Shown: positions 16,927 to 25,745 of the stretch, in pieces
Layout: each line of letters opens with the position of its first letter
Numbering within the stretch: the first letter of the stretch is position 1
NCBI RefSeq assembly: GCF_014695915.1
Contig: NZ_JACJPF010000100.1
Coordinates: 1 to 64,000 of the forward strand
Direction of reading: 5' to 3'
Length of the DNA: 64,000 bases
From: Trichocoleus sp. FACHB-40
GTDB taxonomy: Bacteria > Cyanobacteriota > Cyanobacteriia > Cyanobacteriales > FACHB-T130
Translations under genes and position numbers: made by a program
The notes under the pieces: model-generated
The model's database searches: none
What the model was told of the DNA's origin: nothing
Seen by the model: only the letters and a program-made list of their open reading frames with translations

Positions 16927-17902
16927 ATTTAACCTGAGTTCGGGATAAGGAAGGGGCAAAACAGGTAGGGTGAAAGTGCTAACTTCTCATCCATCTGAAT
17001 TACCCCATGCTTAGTCTAGAAGAACTATTTTGCTGTGTCGACGACTTCTGCCAAGGCTTTGAACCGCAGTGGGAGCGCCAACTGCTTGGGCATGGATTAC
17101 AGCTACGTAAACGAGAGCGGAGCCTACGCCTGAGCTTTCATCATGACCATTCTGATTGCCTTTCACCAGTCCTGCTACCGGAATTTCAAAACCTACTATC
17201 AACAGAAGGTGCAGACCCAGTGGTCGGAAGAGTTTCCAGCACTGGTGAGCTACAACCGATTTATCGAGTGGATACCCAGCACGTTGATACCGCTTTGTGC
17301 GTATCTGCGCTCCTGTTTTGGCAGCTGTAGCGGTATCAGTTTTCTGGATTCCACTAGCCTCAAAGTCTGTCACAATCGTCGCATTCAGCAACACAAAGTG
17401 TTCCAGAACCTGGCGGCGAGGGGCAAAACGTCCGTTGATTGGTTTTTTGGCTTCAAACTACATCTGGTGGTCAACGACCAAGGGGAGTTACTCAACGTTG
17501 TTCTAACTCCAGGCAACACCGATGATCGCACCCCTGTACTGAAATTGCAGCAGCTTTTTGGCAAGGTGTTTGCCGATAAGGGCTATGTGTCTCAAAAGCT
17601 GGCGCAACAATTGTTAGAGAGTGCTGGCATTCAGTTGATTAGCAAACTCAAGCGCAACATGAAACAACGTTTGATGCCCCTGAGTGAGCGCCTGATGCTG
17701 CGTAAGCGCTCGATCATTGAAACCATTATCGACCAGCTCAAAAATATTTCTCAGATTGAGCATTCTCGGCATCGCTCTCCAGTCAACTGAAGAGTCAACA
17801 TTCTCTGCGGATTGATTGCTTAGTGCCATCAACCGAAGAAGCCGGCGATTGCCATTGACCACAACTTGCTGCCTTTGGCTTAACCCGAACTGACGTTATT
17901 TA
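16927..17902 (+). mobile_element. decayed IS982-family element
   Basis: The ends are imperfect inverted repeats: AACCTGAGTTCGGGATAAG on the left and, on the right, CTTAACCCGAACT leading into TTATTTAA. About 976 bases long, the normal size for IS982. The transposase inside is broken at three points, so the copy cannot move on its own. Confidence 0.8.
17007..17861 (+). pseudogene. IS982 transposase pseudogene
   Basis: Three frames must be joined to read the transposase. Frame 1 (from 17007) gives the N-terminus (SLEELFCCVDDFCQGFEPQW). A +1 shift near 17134-17143 moves to the frame giving [58 protein letters not shown] and ENIDQL-like end helices up to [10 protein letters not shown] second shift at about 17790 leads to VNILCGLIA, an in-frame TAG, and CHQPKKP. 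The DDE residues lie in DST, GNTDDR and the late [12 protein letters not shown] region. The gene is clearly inactive. Confidence 0.85.
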
Positions 17903-17954
17903 ATCTACTCCAGCTAAATATCGAGTTTTACCCTGGGGTTTCGCTGGCGCTCAA

Positions 17955-17982
17955 AAGCCACCCCCGCGCGCGGGGGTGGCTT
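17955..17982. terminator. perfect 28-bp GC-rich palindrome
   Basis: AAGCCACCCCCGCG is followed directly by its exact complement. It is much more GC-rich than its surroundings. It lies between the IS982 relic and the stop of the ferritin-like gene on the minus strand (80 bases after that stop), where it could end transcription; the arms extend into TCA on both sides only imperfectly. Confidence 0.55.
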
Positions 17983-18062
17983 CTCAACCTACGTAAAGAG
18001 TAATTTTTGAGCGGGAAGAAAGTAACCCAATATTGGGGATGGTGATCGTTAAACTTAGGTTT

Positions 18063-18863
18063 TTACGGACGCAGTATTGGAGCTACCAGCGCCAATACTT
18101 CATCACTTGTGGCGAAGCCATCAAAGGCTTCACCACTAAACGGAATTGGGAAACCAGTCCGATTTTCGTTGTAAATCACCTCATTTTGATTTCTAATCCA
18201 AGGTCGGATGTCGGCATTGAGCAGAGTTTGCCGCAGGTATCGGAAGCCCGCAGCGTGCCGCGCCTCTACAGTATGAATTTCTAAGGCTCCTGCTAACACA
18301 GTTTTGCCAGCTTCTCCAGCTGCCAGCAAGTTCTGTACTTGACCTTTATAAGCTGCTACTCCCAAATCTTCAACGTATTGTCCTGCGAGTAAAAAATCTG
18401 CAAGATTAGTAAATGGATTGCGACCTAAGATGGCGTTGTAATTGGGGTTGGCTGGAATAGTAATCGCATCTGGGTTGCCTCCCAAAGCTGTCAATACAGC
18501 TGACAAGTCAACAACGTGTTGAGCCTCATCTTGTCCATAGGATGCGATCGCATTCTTGGCTGGTTGGGGAGCGTTCGCCAAACCCCCGTTCTGGGTTGAA
18601 GCGATCGCTTTGACGTAAAAATCAGCTTCCAGCTTTTCTAGGGTTAGGGCATATTCCACCACTTGTCGGGGTGTCAGCACTGCGCCTTGAGCATAGGCAG
18701 GTGCGGCTGGAGCGATGAACACTGATAGAAATATTAAAGAAACCAGCACCACAGCTTGTACAGCGGTGGCGATGGGGCGGATGAGTCGGAGGTTAAAGCT
18801 CTTTGAGTGCATATTTTCTGTCGCCTGCTGTGCTGTTAGGTTTGAAAAGATTTTCATTGTCAA
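18063..18863 (-). CDS. exported ferritin-like protein
   Basis: A 266-aa protein with a long hydrophobic N-terminal signal segment (about residues 30-58, ending APAYAQG) and a ferritin-like four-helix domain. Metal-ligand motifs occur in order: LEKLEADFY, DEAQH (ExxH, residues 113-116), YVEDLGVAAY and VEARH (ExxH). This matches the ferritin-like-2 family (DUF4439/PF13668 type), whose members may bind a diiron centre but have no settled function. It is 15 bases downstream of a paralogue, so the two form an operon. Location is probably periplasmic or thylakoid lumenal. Confidence 0.8.
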   Translation of the reverse strand: MTMKIFSNLTAQQATENMHSKSFNLRLIRPIATAVQAVVLVSLIFLSVFIAPAAPAYAQGAVLTPRQVVEYALTLEKLEADFYVKAIASTQNGGLANAPQPAKNAIASYGQDEAQHVVDLSAVLTALGGNPDAITIPANPNYNAILGRNPFTNLADFLLAGQYVEDLGVAAYKGQVQNLLAAGEAGKTVLAGALEIHTVEARHAAGFRYLRQTLLNADIRPWIRNQNEVIYNENRTGFPIPFSGEAFDGFATSDEVLALVAPILRP

Positions 18864-18878
18864 ATACCTCTATACATC

Positions 18879-19589
18879 TCAAGCGACGAGCGCCCCGTTG
18901 ATGGGGTTGTTTAGAAGCTGGAAAGAGCTGACAATAGCCACAATTTGTTTAGGCGTGTACAACTCATCGTATGCCCGTCCCTTAAAGGGGTTGAGTTCAG
19001 GTACTAAGTCAGGGTCTTTGATTATGCGATCGCTATCGCTTTCTGTAGCAGGGCGACCCACCAACCCACGTACCCCCGCTGCGTGACGAGCTTCAACACT
19101 CACAATCGAACCAGCCGCCAGTAAGTAAGTAGGGTTCTTTAAGCTTGTTCCCGCGCCATTGTAGGCGTGTACGCCCACGTCCTCTAATGTCAAAGCTGTA
19201 TTCAAAATCGTGGTGCGGTCGGTCAGTACGCCAGCCAACCCAGCTTGGTTGAAGTTGAGGTCTCTGGTGTTGAATGTGGCATCCGAGCCGAGTACGCTAC
19301 GCAAAAATTTTACGTGTTCGCCTTCGTGAATACCCAAGGCTCTCATGTAATCGAGTTCTCTGGGATTGGTAATTTTGCCAGATTTGACAACGGATAGATA
19401 AAATGCTGCTTCCAGTTCCTCTAGCAATAAAGCAAAGTTGAGGATACCAATGTCGTCAGCATTAAATGTCAGGGTTTTTGTGGTGCGACTAGGCTGTGCA
19501 GTTAATGCTTTTGGGATGGTCGTCAAAGCTAGTGCGCCAAAACCGCAAAGGCCCATTTTTAACAGTTTGCGCCGCGAGGAAAATGTCAT
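18879..19589 (-). CDS. exported ferritin-like protein with twin-arginine-type signal
   Basis: About 236 aa from the ATG at 19589, chosen because AGGAG lies eight bases upstream; a TTG 13 codons earlier has no such support. The N-terminus SSRRKLLKMGLCGFGALALTT resembles a Tat signal, suggesting export of a folded metalloprotein. The ferritin-like motifs are LLLEELEAAFY, HEGEH, LTLEDVGVHAY and VEARHAAGVRG. It is homologous to the next gene downstream, so the pair arose by duplication but uses two different export signals. Confidence 0.8.
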   Translation of the reverse strand: MTFSSRRKLLKMGLCGFGALALTTIPKALTAQPSRTTKTLTFNADDIGILNFALLLEELEAAFYLSVVKSGKITNPRELDYMRALGIHEGEHVKFLRSVLGSDATFNTRDLNFNQAGLAGVLTDRTTILNTALTLEDVGVHAYNGAGTSLKNPTYLLAAGSIVSVEARHAAGVRGLVGRPATESDSDRIIKDPDLVPELNPFKGRAYDELYTPKQIVAIVSSFQLLNNPINGALVA

Positions 19590-19711
19590 AAGATTGCTCC
19601 TAATAGAGGTGCGCTCAATTGCCTGCAAATAATTCCGAGGTCAGCGTTTTTGCGTAGGCGTTGAGTGAAGGGAAATTTAATCGCAGGGGATGAGAGTTAA
19701 CTAGGTAATGT

Positions 19712-20422
19712 TCAGGATGCGGAAGAATTACCTGTTTTTTGGTTGTTTTTCTGGTTTTTTAGCCGTGATGCACCCAAAGCACCAAGCGCCAATATTCCTA
19801 ACACAGAGGAGGGTTCAGGGATGCTCGTATTTCCTGCCGTTTCAACTCCGGTTAGGGCAATTGTGTAGCTACCACCACTGCTCAAGATCGCACCGTCAAA
19901 CTCCTTCAAAGGTGAATCACCACCAAAACCAGTCGCTCCAACAACTGCATCGAAGGCAACATCAGGAAAATCAGGAAAATCAGGGAAAATTTTACCCTTG
20001 TCACTGACAGGATCGTAGTCAAAACCGGAGATTCCCAAGTAATAAATGCCGGATTTGGTTGGGGTGAACGGACTGTTCATTGGCAGCGTGGATTGCCCCA
20101 TACTCCCAGTTGATTCATCGTTAGAATAGACTCCGAAGCCATCTTTATCGAATAGGAACAACTGCGTATCAAAATCAGCCCCGCCGACTGTTGTCGCCGA
20201 GAATGTCTGACCGCCAGTTAAGAAGATTTGGAATAGATCAGCATCTCCAGAAAGCATCCCAGAGATTGACTCTAGGGGCATTGGCATTGTTGAGAGGATC
20301 TGGGCTGTACTGAGAGTCTCACCTGCGTCGTCGCTTTCGGTGAACGTGGCCGCCTGTGCAGGCAGGGATGATAGCCCTGCAACTATTACCGATATTGCTG
20401 TTATCTGTGCCAGTTTTTTCAT
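19712..20422 (-). CDS. secreted PEP-CTERM protein with pre-peptidase-like domain
   Basis: A 236-aa protein with an N-terminal signal peptide (cleavage after LPAQAA) and a C-terminal PEP-CTERM sorting tail: IPEPSSVLG, a hydrophobic helix and a basic end (RLKNQKN). Between them is a beta-rich domain of the DVUA0089/bacterial pre-peptidase type (DADLFQIFLTGGQTFSATT, FDTQLFLFDKDGFGVYSND). PEP-CTERM proteins are handled by an exosortase and are often part of surface polymers. It is divergent from the ECF sigma gene, sharing a 399-base control region. Confidence 0.85.
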   Translation of the reverse strand: MKKLAQITAISVIVAGLSSLPAQAATFTESDDAGETLSTAQILSTMPMPLESISGMLSGDADLFQIFLTGGQTFSATTVGGADFDTQLFLFDKDGFGVYSNDESTGSMGQSTLPMNSPFTPTKSGIYYLGISGFDYDPVSDKGKIFPDFPDFPDVAFDAVVGATGFGGDSPLKEFDGAILSSGGSYTIALTGVETAGNTSIPEPSSVLGILALGALGASRLKNQKNNQKTGNSSAS

Positions 20423-20821
20423 TGGGAGTTTTATATCTCGATCTACATGGGACTAGACTCAATACTGTTCGGTTAAGGATTGATCCCTCCTAACAGCGGT
20501 GTAGGGTGTATCTACCCTGAACTGAACATCACTATCCAGAACCCTATGGGAACTTGGCTGAGTAACCCATGCGCGATGCTGTGGAATCTACTCAACCGAC
20601 CTACTTGTTATTACGGAGTCAGTGGCATTTTGGATTGCCACTGACCGCAAAATTACTGAAATAAATCTGAAATAAATTTACGACTGTGTTGGCAGACATC
20701 CAATTAGCGCTTTCGGTCGTATAAAAGAAAAAGGAAAATTCTCTCTTGTGAGGGATGCAGCAGAACAAGTGCTGACTTTGACTCTGAAGAGGTATCGGTT
20801 TAGACATTCTTTTCAGAACGT
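20423..20821. promoter_or_regulatory. divergent control region, PEP-CTERM gene / ECF sigma gene
   Basis: 399 bases without a gene. A strong dyad pairs GTCAGTGGCA (20618-20627) with TGCCACTGAC (20636-20645). An 11-base direct tandem repeat, CTGAAATAAAT, covers 20656-20677. Either may be a regulatory site for the sigma factor or its divergent neighbour. No -35/-10 pair of an ECF promoter could be fixed by eye. Confidence 0.5.
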
Positions 20822-21412
20822 ATGCCTCCTGACTCTAGCGATCGCACTCCCAAAACCCCATCGACGAGGATGGATACAGATTTATTTCAAGCCCTCAAAG
20901 CTGGTCAATCCTCTGCTCTGGGGATTCTCTACGACCGCTATGGCTCTCTTGTATATGGGTTAGCACTGAAAATTTTGAGGAATCCTCAAGAGGCAGAAGA
21001 CCTAACGCAAGAGATTTTTCTGAATCTCTGGCGTAGCGATAGTTACAATCCCGCTCGTGGTTCTCTTAGCAGCTATCTCACAGTTATGACGCGATCGCGT
21101 GCTATTGATAAACTTCGCTCTCGCGGCACTTCTGTGAAGTTTCTGGAGCGTTGGCAACACGCAATGACTGCTGAAACAAGAACGGACAATCCTTTTGAAC
21201 AAGTGTCTTTGGGAGAGCGATCGCAACAAGTTCGAGCTGCTTTGGCGGAACTTTCAGAAAATCAGCGTCAAATATTAGAAATGGCATACTACGAAGGCCT
21301 GAGCCAATCAGAAATTGCCACTCAACTAGATATTCCTTTGGGAACGGTCAAAACTCGCGCACGAACGGGTCTACTAAAACTGAGGCAAACTCTACGAGAA
21401 TTTATTAAATAG
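20822..21412 (+). CDS. ECF-type RNA polymerase sigma factor
   Basis: A 196-aa sigma-70 family protein with only regions 2 and 4. Region 2 covers about residues 22-95 (ALGILYDRYGSLVYGLALKI, NPQEAEDLTQEIFLNLWR, SLSSYLTVMTRSRAIDKLRS) and region 4 about 140-192 (LSENQRQILEMAYYEGLSQS, LDIPLGTVKTRARTGLLKLR). It directs RNA polymerase to stress-type promoters when released by its anti-sigma factor, which is encoded seven bases downstream. The start could also be the ATG at residue 17 (20870). Confidence 0.9.
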   Translation: MPPDSSDRTPKTPSTRMDTDLFQALKAGQSSALGILYDRYGSLVYGLALKILRNPQEAEDLTQEIFLNLWRSDSYNPARGSLSSYLTVMTRSRAIDKLRSRGTSVKFLERWQHAMTAETRTDNPFEQVSLGERSQQVRAALAELSENQRQILEMAYYEGLSQSEIATQLDIPLGTVKTRARTGLLKLRQTLREFIK

Positions 21413-21419
21413 TTGTATT

Positions 21420-22190
21420 ATGACCGAACCTTTAAATCCTGAACATTTAGAAGAATTAATGACAGGTTATGTCCTCGGCGACCTCAGCCCTGAAGAAGCC
21501 CTGGAATTTCAGCGACTCCTGGCAGAAAATCCGCAATTTGCTACAGAGGTGAGTAGTTTGCAGGAAGCACTAGAAGTGTTGCCCTATGCTTTACCTGAAG
21601 TAACTCCTCCTCCTCACTTGCGTACAGCCATTCTAGAAGCTGCCAATAGTTCTCTAACTCCTATCTCAACACCAAAAAGGTTTTCTTTACCTTGGAGCAA
21701 AATTGCTGCTGGTGCGGCTGCACTTTTAGCTCTTGCTTTAGGTTTAGATAATTACAATTTGCGGCAACAACTGAAAGTTGTGCAGGCTCAGAAAGATGTA
21801 ATTGAGGTGTTACAACAGCGCAATACTCGCGTAATTGAGGTGTTACAACAGCGCAATACTCGCTTATTTACTCTCACAGGAACAGAAAATGCAAATACTG
21901 CCTCTGGTAGTATAGCGATTAATACTAACGAACAAAAAGCGGTTATTGTCTTTCAAAACCTTCCCGCTTCCCCTGTTGGTCAAATATATCGACTTTGGGC
22001 AATAGTTGATGACAAGAAGATAGCTTGTGCAAATTTTGATGCAAGTCAGCAGGGAACAGTTTTAGCGGAATTTACCATTCCTGCCGCTGCTTGTAGTTCT
22101 ACAAAATCAACTTTAGCTGTCACCTTGGAACCATCTACACTACCTCCACAGCCAGTTGGGCCGGCCGTAATGGTAGAAAGTAGTTTGTAA
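21420..22190 (+). CDS. membrane anti-sigma factor, RskA-like
   Basis: A 256-aa protein with a cytoplasmic N-terminal anti-sigma domain (EELMTGYVLGDLSPEEALEF, without the zinc-binding HxxxCxxC), one membrane segment around residues 92-106 (IAAGAAALLALALGL), a coiled region, and an extracytoplasmic RskA-type C-terminal domain (VVFQNLPASPVGQIYRLWA-like and TLAVTLEPSTLPPQPVGPAV). It should hold the adjacent sigma factor at the membrane until a signal triggers its release. The coiled region carries an exact 11-residue duplication (VIEVLQQRNTR twice). The gene follows the sigma gene after seven bases. Confidence 0.87.
   Translation: MTEPLNPEHLEELMTGYVLGDLSPEEALEFQRLLAENPQFATEVSSLQEALEVLPYALPEVTPPPHLRTAILEAANSSLTPISTPKRFSLPWSKIAAGAAALLALALGLDNYNLRQQLKVVQAQKDVIEVLQQRNTRVIEVLQQRNTRLFTLTGTENANTASGSIAINTNEQKAVIVFQNLPASPVGQIYRLWAIVDDKKIACANFDASQQGTVLAEFTIPAAACSSTKSTLAVTLEPSTLPPQPVGPAVMVESSL
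21798..21863 (+). repeat. exact 33-bp tandem duplication inside the anti-sigma gene
   Basis: Two head-to-tail copies (21798-21830 and 21831-21863) are identical and keep the frame. They double the VIEVLQQRNTR segment just after the membrane helix. Confidence 0.95.
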
Positions 22191-22347
22191 AATAGGAGGA
22201 CAGATTATTTTTTGCCACACACCTTGATTGTTTCAGCAAATCGCTGGTTAGAGTGGGTGGACAACATAATATTTCCGGGCGATTAGAAATCGCGGCTATA
22301 CAGGCGAAACCTGCTTCTTGCGGGTTTCAATTTGGCTAAGTATATAA

Positions 22348-23379
22348 ATGATGGTAAATCTCAATTCCAAGGCTTCTAGTTCGCTTCGCAAATCCAAGAC
22401 TTTCAATAATCCAGACTGCTTTATTGAAGGGTGGTATTGGGCGATACCTTCTCATCAGCTTAGGGTGGGTGAGGTAAAACCTGTAACCCTGATGGGAAGG
22501 GAACTAGCGATTTATCGGGGAAAAGATGGGAAAGCGATCGCACTCGATGCGTACTGTCCCCACATGGGCGCACACTTGGCGGAAGGAACGGTTGAAGGTA
22601 ATAGCATCCGCTGTTTATTTCATAACTGGAAGTTTGACGAAGCGGGGACGTGCGTAGACATTCCATGTCTGGAAAAACCGCTAGATGTAAGAGTGCGGAC
22701 GTGGCATACGGGGGAAAAATACGGCATGATTTGGGTCTGGACTGGGGAAACTCCCAAACACCCTTTGCCTTTTGTTCCGGAACTGGAAGATGATGAATGC
22801 GATAGCGCGATCGCATCGAGTTTTGTAAAGAACTGTCACCCCAATGTTGTGATGATTAATGCTATCGACGCGCAGCATTTCAACACAGTTCACAATTTAC
22901 CCTTAAAAATCGTTTTTGAGAAAAATGATATTAACGAAAATGCCATAACTTTCAGCAATACTACTCGCGGCGGCGAAGATTCTTTTTTTATAAAGTTAAT
23001 CCGCCCGTTTTATAAAAAAGAAGTAACTTATAGTATGTGTTACTGGTATGGAAGCACTGGTACAGTCACCGTAGGCCCAGATTTTCTTCACTTTCATATT
23101 ATGTTTGCTTTGCGCTTGCTTGAAGGAGGAAAAGCCGAAGGTAAAACTATCCTGATTACTAAGAAGCGGCCGGGTATATTAGGATGGGTTTTCAATCGAG
23201 TTGTGCTGTGGTTGACGAAGATGGTAGGGAATTATTTCGCCAAAGGTGATACTCAGGTTTTTCAGACGATTAAGTTTGATTTTCAGACTCCGACTAAGGC
23301 GGATATTTCGATTATTCAGTTTATTCAGCACGTTGAGAAACAGAACGCGATCGCTTGGGGAAAGTGGGAAGCAGAGTGA
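22348..23379 (+). CDS. Rieske non-heme iron oxygenase (KshA/DAF-36-like), first
   Basis: A 343-aa Rieske oxygenase. The [2Fe-2S] cluster ligands are Cys70, His72, Cys89 and His92 (CPHMGAHL and CLFHNWKF), and the mononuclear iron triad is in DAQHFNTVH (Asp174, His177, His182). The style of the Rieske domain (YCPHMGAHLAEGTVEGNSIR, ending in CVDIPC) resembles ketosteroid hydroxylase KshA and cholesterol 7-desaturase (DAF-36/Neverland) more than aromatic dioxygenases. The C-terminal part is hydrophobic and basic (GWVFNRVVLWLTKMVGNYF), suggesting membrane association. It opens the oxygenase cluster and overlaps the next gene by its stop codon. The substrate is unknown. Confidence 0.85.
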   Translation: MMVNLNSKASSSLRKSKTFNNPDCFIEGWYWAIPSHQLRVGEVKPVTLMGRELAIYRGKDGKAIALDAYCPHMGAHLAEGTVEGNSIRCLFHNWKFDEAGTCVDIPCLEKPLDVRVRTWHTGEKYGMIWVWTGETPKHPLPFVPELEDDECDSAIASSFVKNCHPNVVMINAIDAQHFNTVHNLPLKIVFEKNDINENAITFSNTTRGGEDSFFIKLIRPFYKKEVTYSMCYWYGSTGTVTVGPDFLHFHIMFALRLLEGGKAEGKTILITKKRPGILGWVFNRVVLWLTKMVGNYFAKGDTQVFQTIKFDFQTPTKADISIIQFIQHVEKQNAIAWGKWEAE

Positions 23380-24341
23380 ATAATCCAAAATCACGCGATG
23401 TTTTGGGAAGAATCAATTTCCCCAGAAATCGCTTTAAAATCGCAACTGCTGGGTTTGACTTACCCCATGTTTACTCTGAGGACAAGCTGCGTCGCATATT
23501 ATCAGGTGCTTTGAAAAGTCGTTTGGGCAATCATTCAGTATCCCCATACGACAGTTATCAATATTGGGATGCTCATTATTTCGGTCTTCAGAAAGTAAAT
23601 ATTTTCCAAGATTCTAGCGTTGAGGAGCAAGCAGAAATTCTGCGACTATGCAGTTGCGGACTGTTAGAAGAAGCCTACTTTGTGGAGAAAGCTGGCGTAG
23701 GTTACATGGCGAAAATGGTGCTGCTTGCAGAAACCACTGAGGAACGTATGCTATACGGACTCTTCAGCGCCGACGAAGTAACGCACCTTTCCCAGATTAG
23801 CAGCTTCCTGCCTATTCAGGAGCCTGTCGGAACAGATAACGCCTTCTTACGCTTCCTTGGAGACTTGGTGGAAACCGAGGATAAAACAGTTCTCTTATTT
23901 GTGATTCAAGTTGTACTGGAAGGGTGGGGTTTAAGCCATTACAAAAACCTTTCCAAGGATTGTTTAAATCCTCATTTGAGTAAAATTTTAAATCAGTTCC
24001 TGCAAGATGAAGCACGTCATCATAGTACCGCCGTCAATTTGTTTAATCAAAGGCAAGTTTCAGAAACAAGTCGAGAGGTAATAATTGAGAGTCTTGCACT
24101 ATTTTTGCAGATGATCCAGGTAGGCCCTCAGAGTGTTGTCGCCGCAGTAGAAAAAGTTAAAGGTCATTTGTCTCGCCAGCAGAAAGTGAGGATTTTCTCG
24201 GAAATTGACACAGAAACTCATAGCGGTACTCGTCTTAATTTCCTGCGATCCCTGATGCGAGATCCAAAAGCCGGAATTATTGTTCAAGAACTAGAGGAAC
24301 GGGGAGCATTTTTACCTTTTCCCCCAGAAAAATGTGTATGA
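23376..24341 (+). CDS. ferritin-like diiron protein, putative oxygenase
   Basis: About 321 aa. The start is taken as GTG at 23376, whose TG overlaps the TGA of the Rieske gene (GTGA), a typical coupled start; an ATG 21 bases upstream is possible. Helices carry the ligand pattern of diiron carboxylate proteins: LLEEAYFVEK (Glu98 or Glu99), EVTH (134-137), VVLEGWG (Glu182) and EARHH (212-216). This is the two-ExxH arrangement of ribonucleotide-reductase-R2/ferritin-type oxygenases. I cannot name a family closer than this. Its tight coupling to a Rieske oxygenase implies a shared substrate. Confidence 0.75.
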   Translation: MNNPKSRDVLGRINFPRNRFKIATAGFDLPHVYSEDKLRRILSGALKSRLGNHSVSPYDSYQYWDAHYFGLQKVNIFQDSSVEEQAEILRLCSCGLLEEAYFVEKAGVGYMAKMVLLAETTEERMLYGLFSADEVTHLSQISSFLPIQEPVGTDNAFLRFLGDLVETEDKTVLLFVIQVVLEGWGLSHYKNLSKDCLNPHLSKILNQFLQDEARHHSTAVNLFNQRQVSETSREVIIESLALFLQMIQVGPQSVVAAVEKVKGHLSRQQKVRIFSEIDTETHSGTRLNFLRSLMRDPKAGIIVQELEERGAFLPFPPEKCV

Positions 24342-24366
24342 ATTTACATTTTTCACTAAGAAACCC

Positions 24367-24383
24367 CTCCCCTACGAGGGGAG
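24367..24383. repeat. hairpin within a cyanobacterial intergenic repeat
   Basis: CTCCCC and GGGGAG pair around TACGA, inside a 175-base spacer (24342-24516) made of C- and G-rich words (CCCCTTCCC, GGGGTTAGG) that resemble filler found also near 41150-41210. It may weakly attenuate transcription between the two diiron genes. Confidence 0.45.
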
Positions 24384-24516
24384 AGAAAAGGAAAAAAGAG
24401 GAAATAAAAGCCCGGTTCCCCTTCCCTGGAAGGGGCTAGGGGGTTAGGTTTTTCACATCCGGTTTCCCCTACCCTTGCTCTTAACGGGTTAGGTTTTTAA
24501 CTTGTAAAAAATTTGT

Positions 24517-25692
24517 ATGACTTCAACAATCCAAGAACCCAAAAGCAATACACTTCTAGAAAACGAAAAAGTTTACCGGAAGCTTCAGATTAATTACACC
24601 CGCTGCAAGCAACAAGATCATACCCAGTTATTAGACGAAGCAGCAGCGTCTTTCCGCTATGAAGATTGCCAAGATGAATACTGGAACCCAGAGGAATTTT
24701 CCTTACTTTACGGTACTCCCTTATGGGAACAATCTAGCGCAAGTCAGAGGATAATTTTAAATCAACTTTATTGGGTTGCATATTACTCGCAAATTATCTC
24801 TGCCGAAATTGCTACAATCTACTTTAATCAAACTAGCGCCGCCGGATTATATGCTCAAGAAGACTTTCGTTTAGTCTGCGATATTCTGGATCTTGAATCT
24901 GGGCAAGAACGCGCTCACATAAACGCCTTTAAAACAATTTCTACTCAGGTAGAAGCTGCCCTTTTTGGAAAGCGAGTTTTCAGCTACCCGATGCGCGGGC
25001 CTTTTACGGAGACGATGATTTTTGCTGACACCAACGCTTTAAAAGCATGGTGGAAAAAACTTCAACTTCAGTGCTTCGGACTCCTTAGTGCGGGAAACAC
25101 CTTTCTGGCTTGCCAATACTTTACGGTACGGGGTGTGCGGACGTTAAACGGTAAGCTAGTGCAGCACAAACTCAGCAATTACTATCAAAAACATCCCAAC
25201 CAAGAAAAAGCTCCTATTCCCGCAAAGATTTCCTACTATCACTTCATGGATGAGAGCTTTCATTTTAACAGCTCTACCATCCTCTCCCATGATGTAATAA
25301 ATTGCCTGAAATCGCCGACAGCTTTTGAAAGTTTTGTGGCGAACTTAGGGATACGTGGTTGTCAGAAAGATCATTATCACTTCTCAGCAGCAATCAATGG
25401 TATATTTTGGTACGATCCTGCCTTATACCCAGCGATTTACGAAGTGATGCGATCGCGTGTTTTTGGGATGAGCGATCGCGAAGCTAAAGAAATGATCCAA
25501 AAATGCTTCACCCAAGAATCCGAAGGCTTAAATCGCAGCTACGAAACCCACAAAGAAGCCATCGAATCATACAAAGTATACCTCGAAAAAATTAACTACA
25601 CTTGGAAAACTAACAAAGAAATGTCTATCATGTCTGCCAATTCCATCCCCAAATACCTCGCCACCCAAAAAAAGGCAATTGGTAACTGGTAA
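24517..25692 (+). CDS. AurF-like diiron protein, putative N- or C-oxygenase
   Basis: A 391-aa helical protein. Candidate ligands are Glu97 (SAEIATIY), Glu131/His134 (QERAH), and His242-x3-Glu246-x2-His249 (HFMDESFH). The last pattern is that of the p-aminobenzoate N-oxygenase AurF (His223, Glu227, His230). The helix expected to carry the remaining bridging glutamate (LQCFGLLSAGNTFLACQYFT, about residues 184-203) shows no glutamate. The enzyme may thus be an altered AurF type. It is unrelated in motif order to the diiron gene upstream. The last 30 residues look disordered. Confidence 0.65.
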   Translation: MTSTIQEPKSNTLLENEKVYRKLQINYTRCKQQDHTQLLDEAAASFRYEDCQDEYWNPEEFSLLYGTPLWEQSSASQRIILNQLYWVAYYSQIISAEIATIYFNQTSAAGLYAQEDFRLVCDILDLESGQERAHINAFKTISTQVEAALFGKRVFSYPMRGPFTETMIFADTNALKAWWKKLQLQCFGLLSAGNTFLACQYFTVRGVRTLNGKLVQHKLSNYYQKHPNQEKAPIPAKISYYHFMDESFHFNSSTILSHDVINCLKSPTAFESFVANLGIRGCQKDHYHFSAAINGIFWYDPALYPAIYEVMRSRVFGMSDREAKEMIQKCFTQESEGLNRSYETHKEAIESYKVYLEKINYTWKTNKEMSIMSANSIPKYLATQKKAIGNW

Positions 25693-25745
25693 GCAGGTTT
25701 CTCGTTTCTCCTCTGCGTTCTCTGCGCCTGTGCGGTTTTTTCCTT

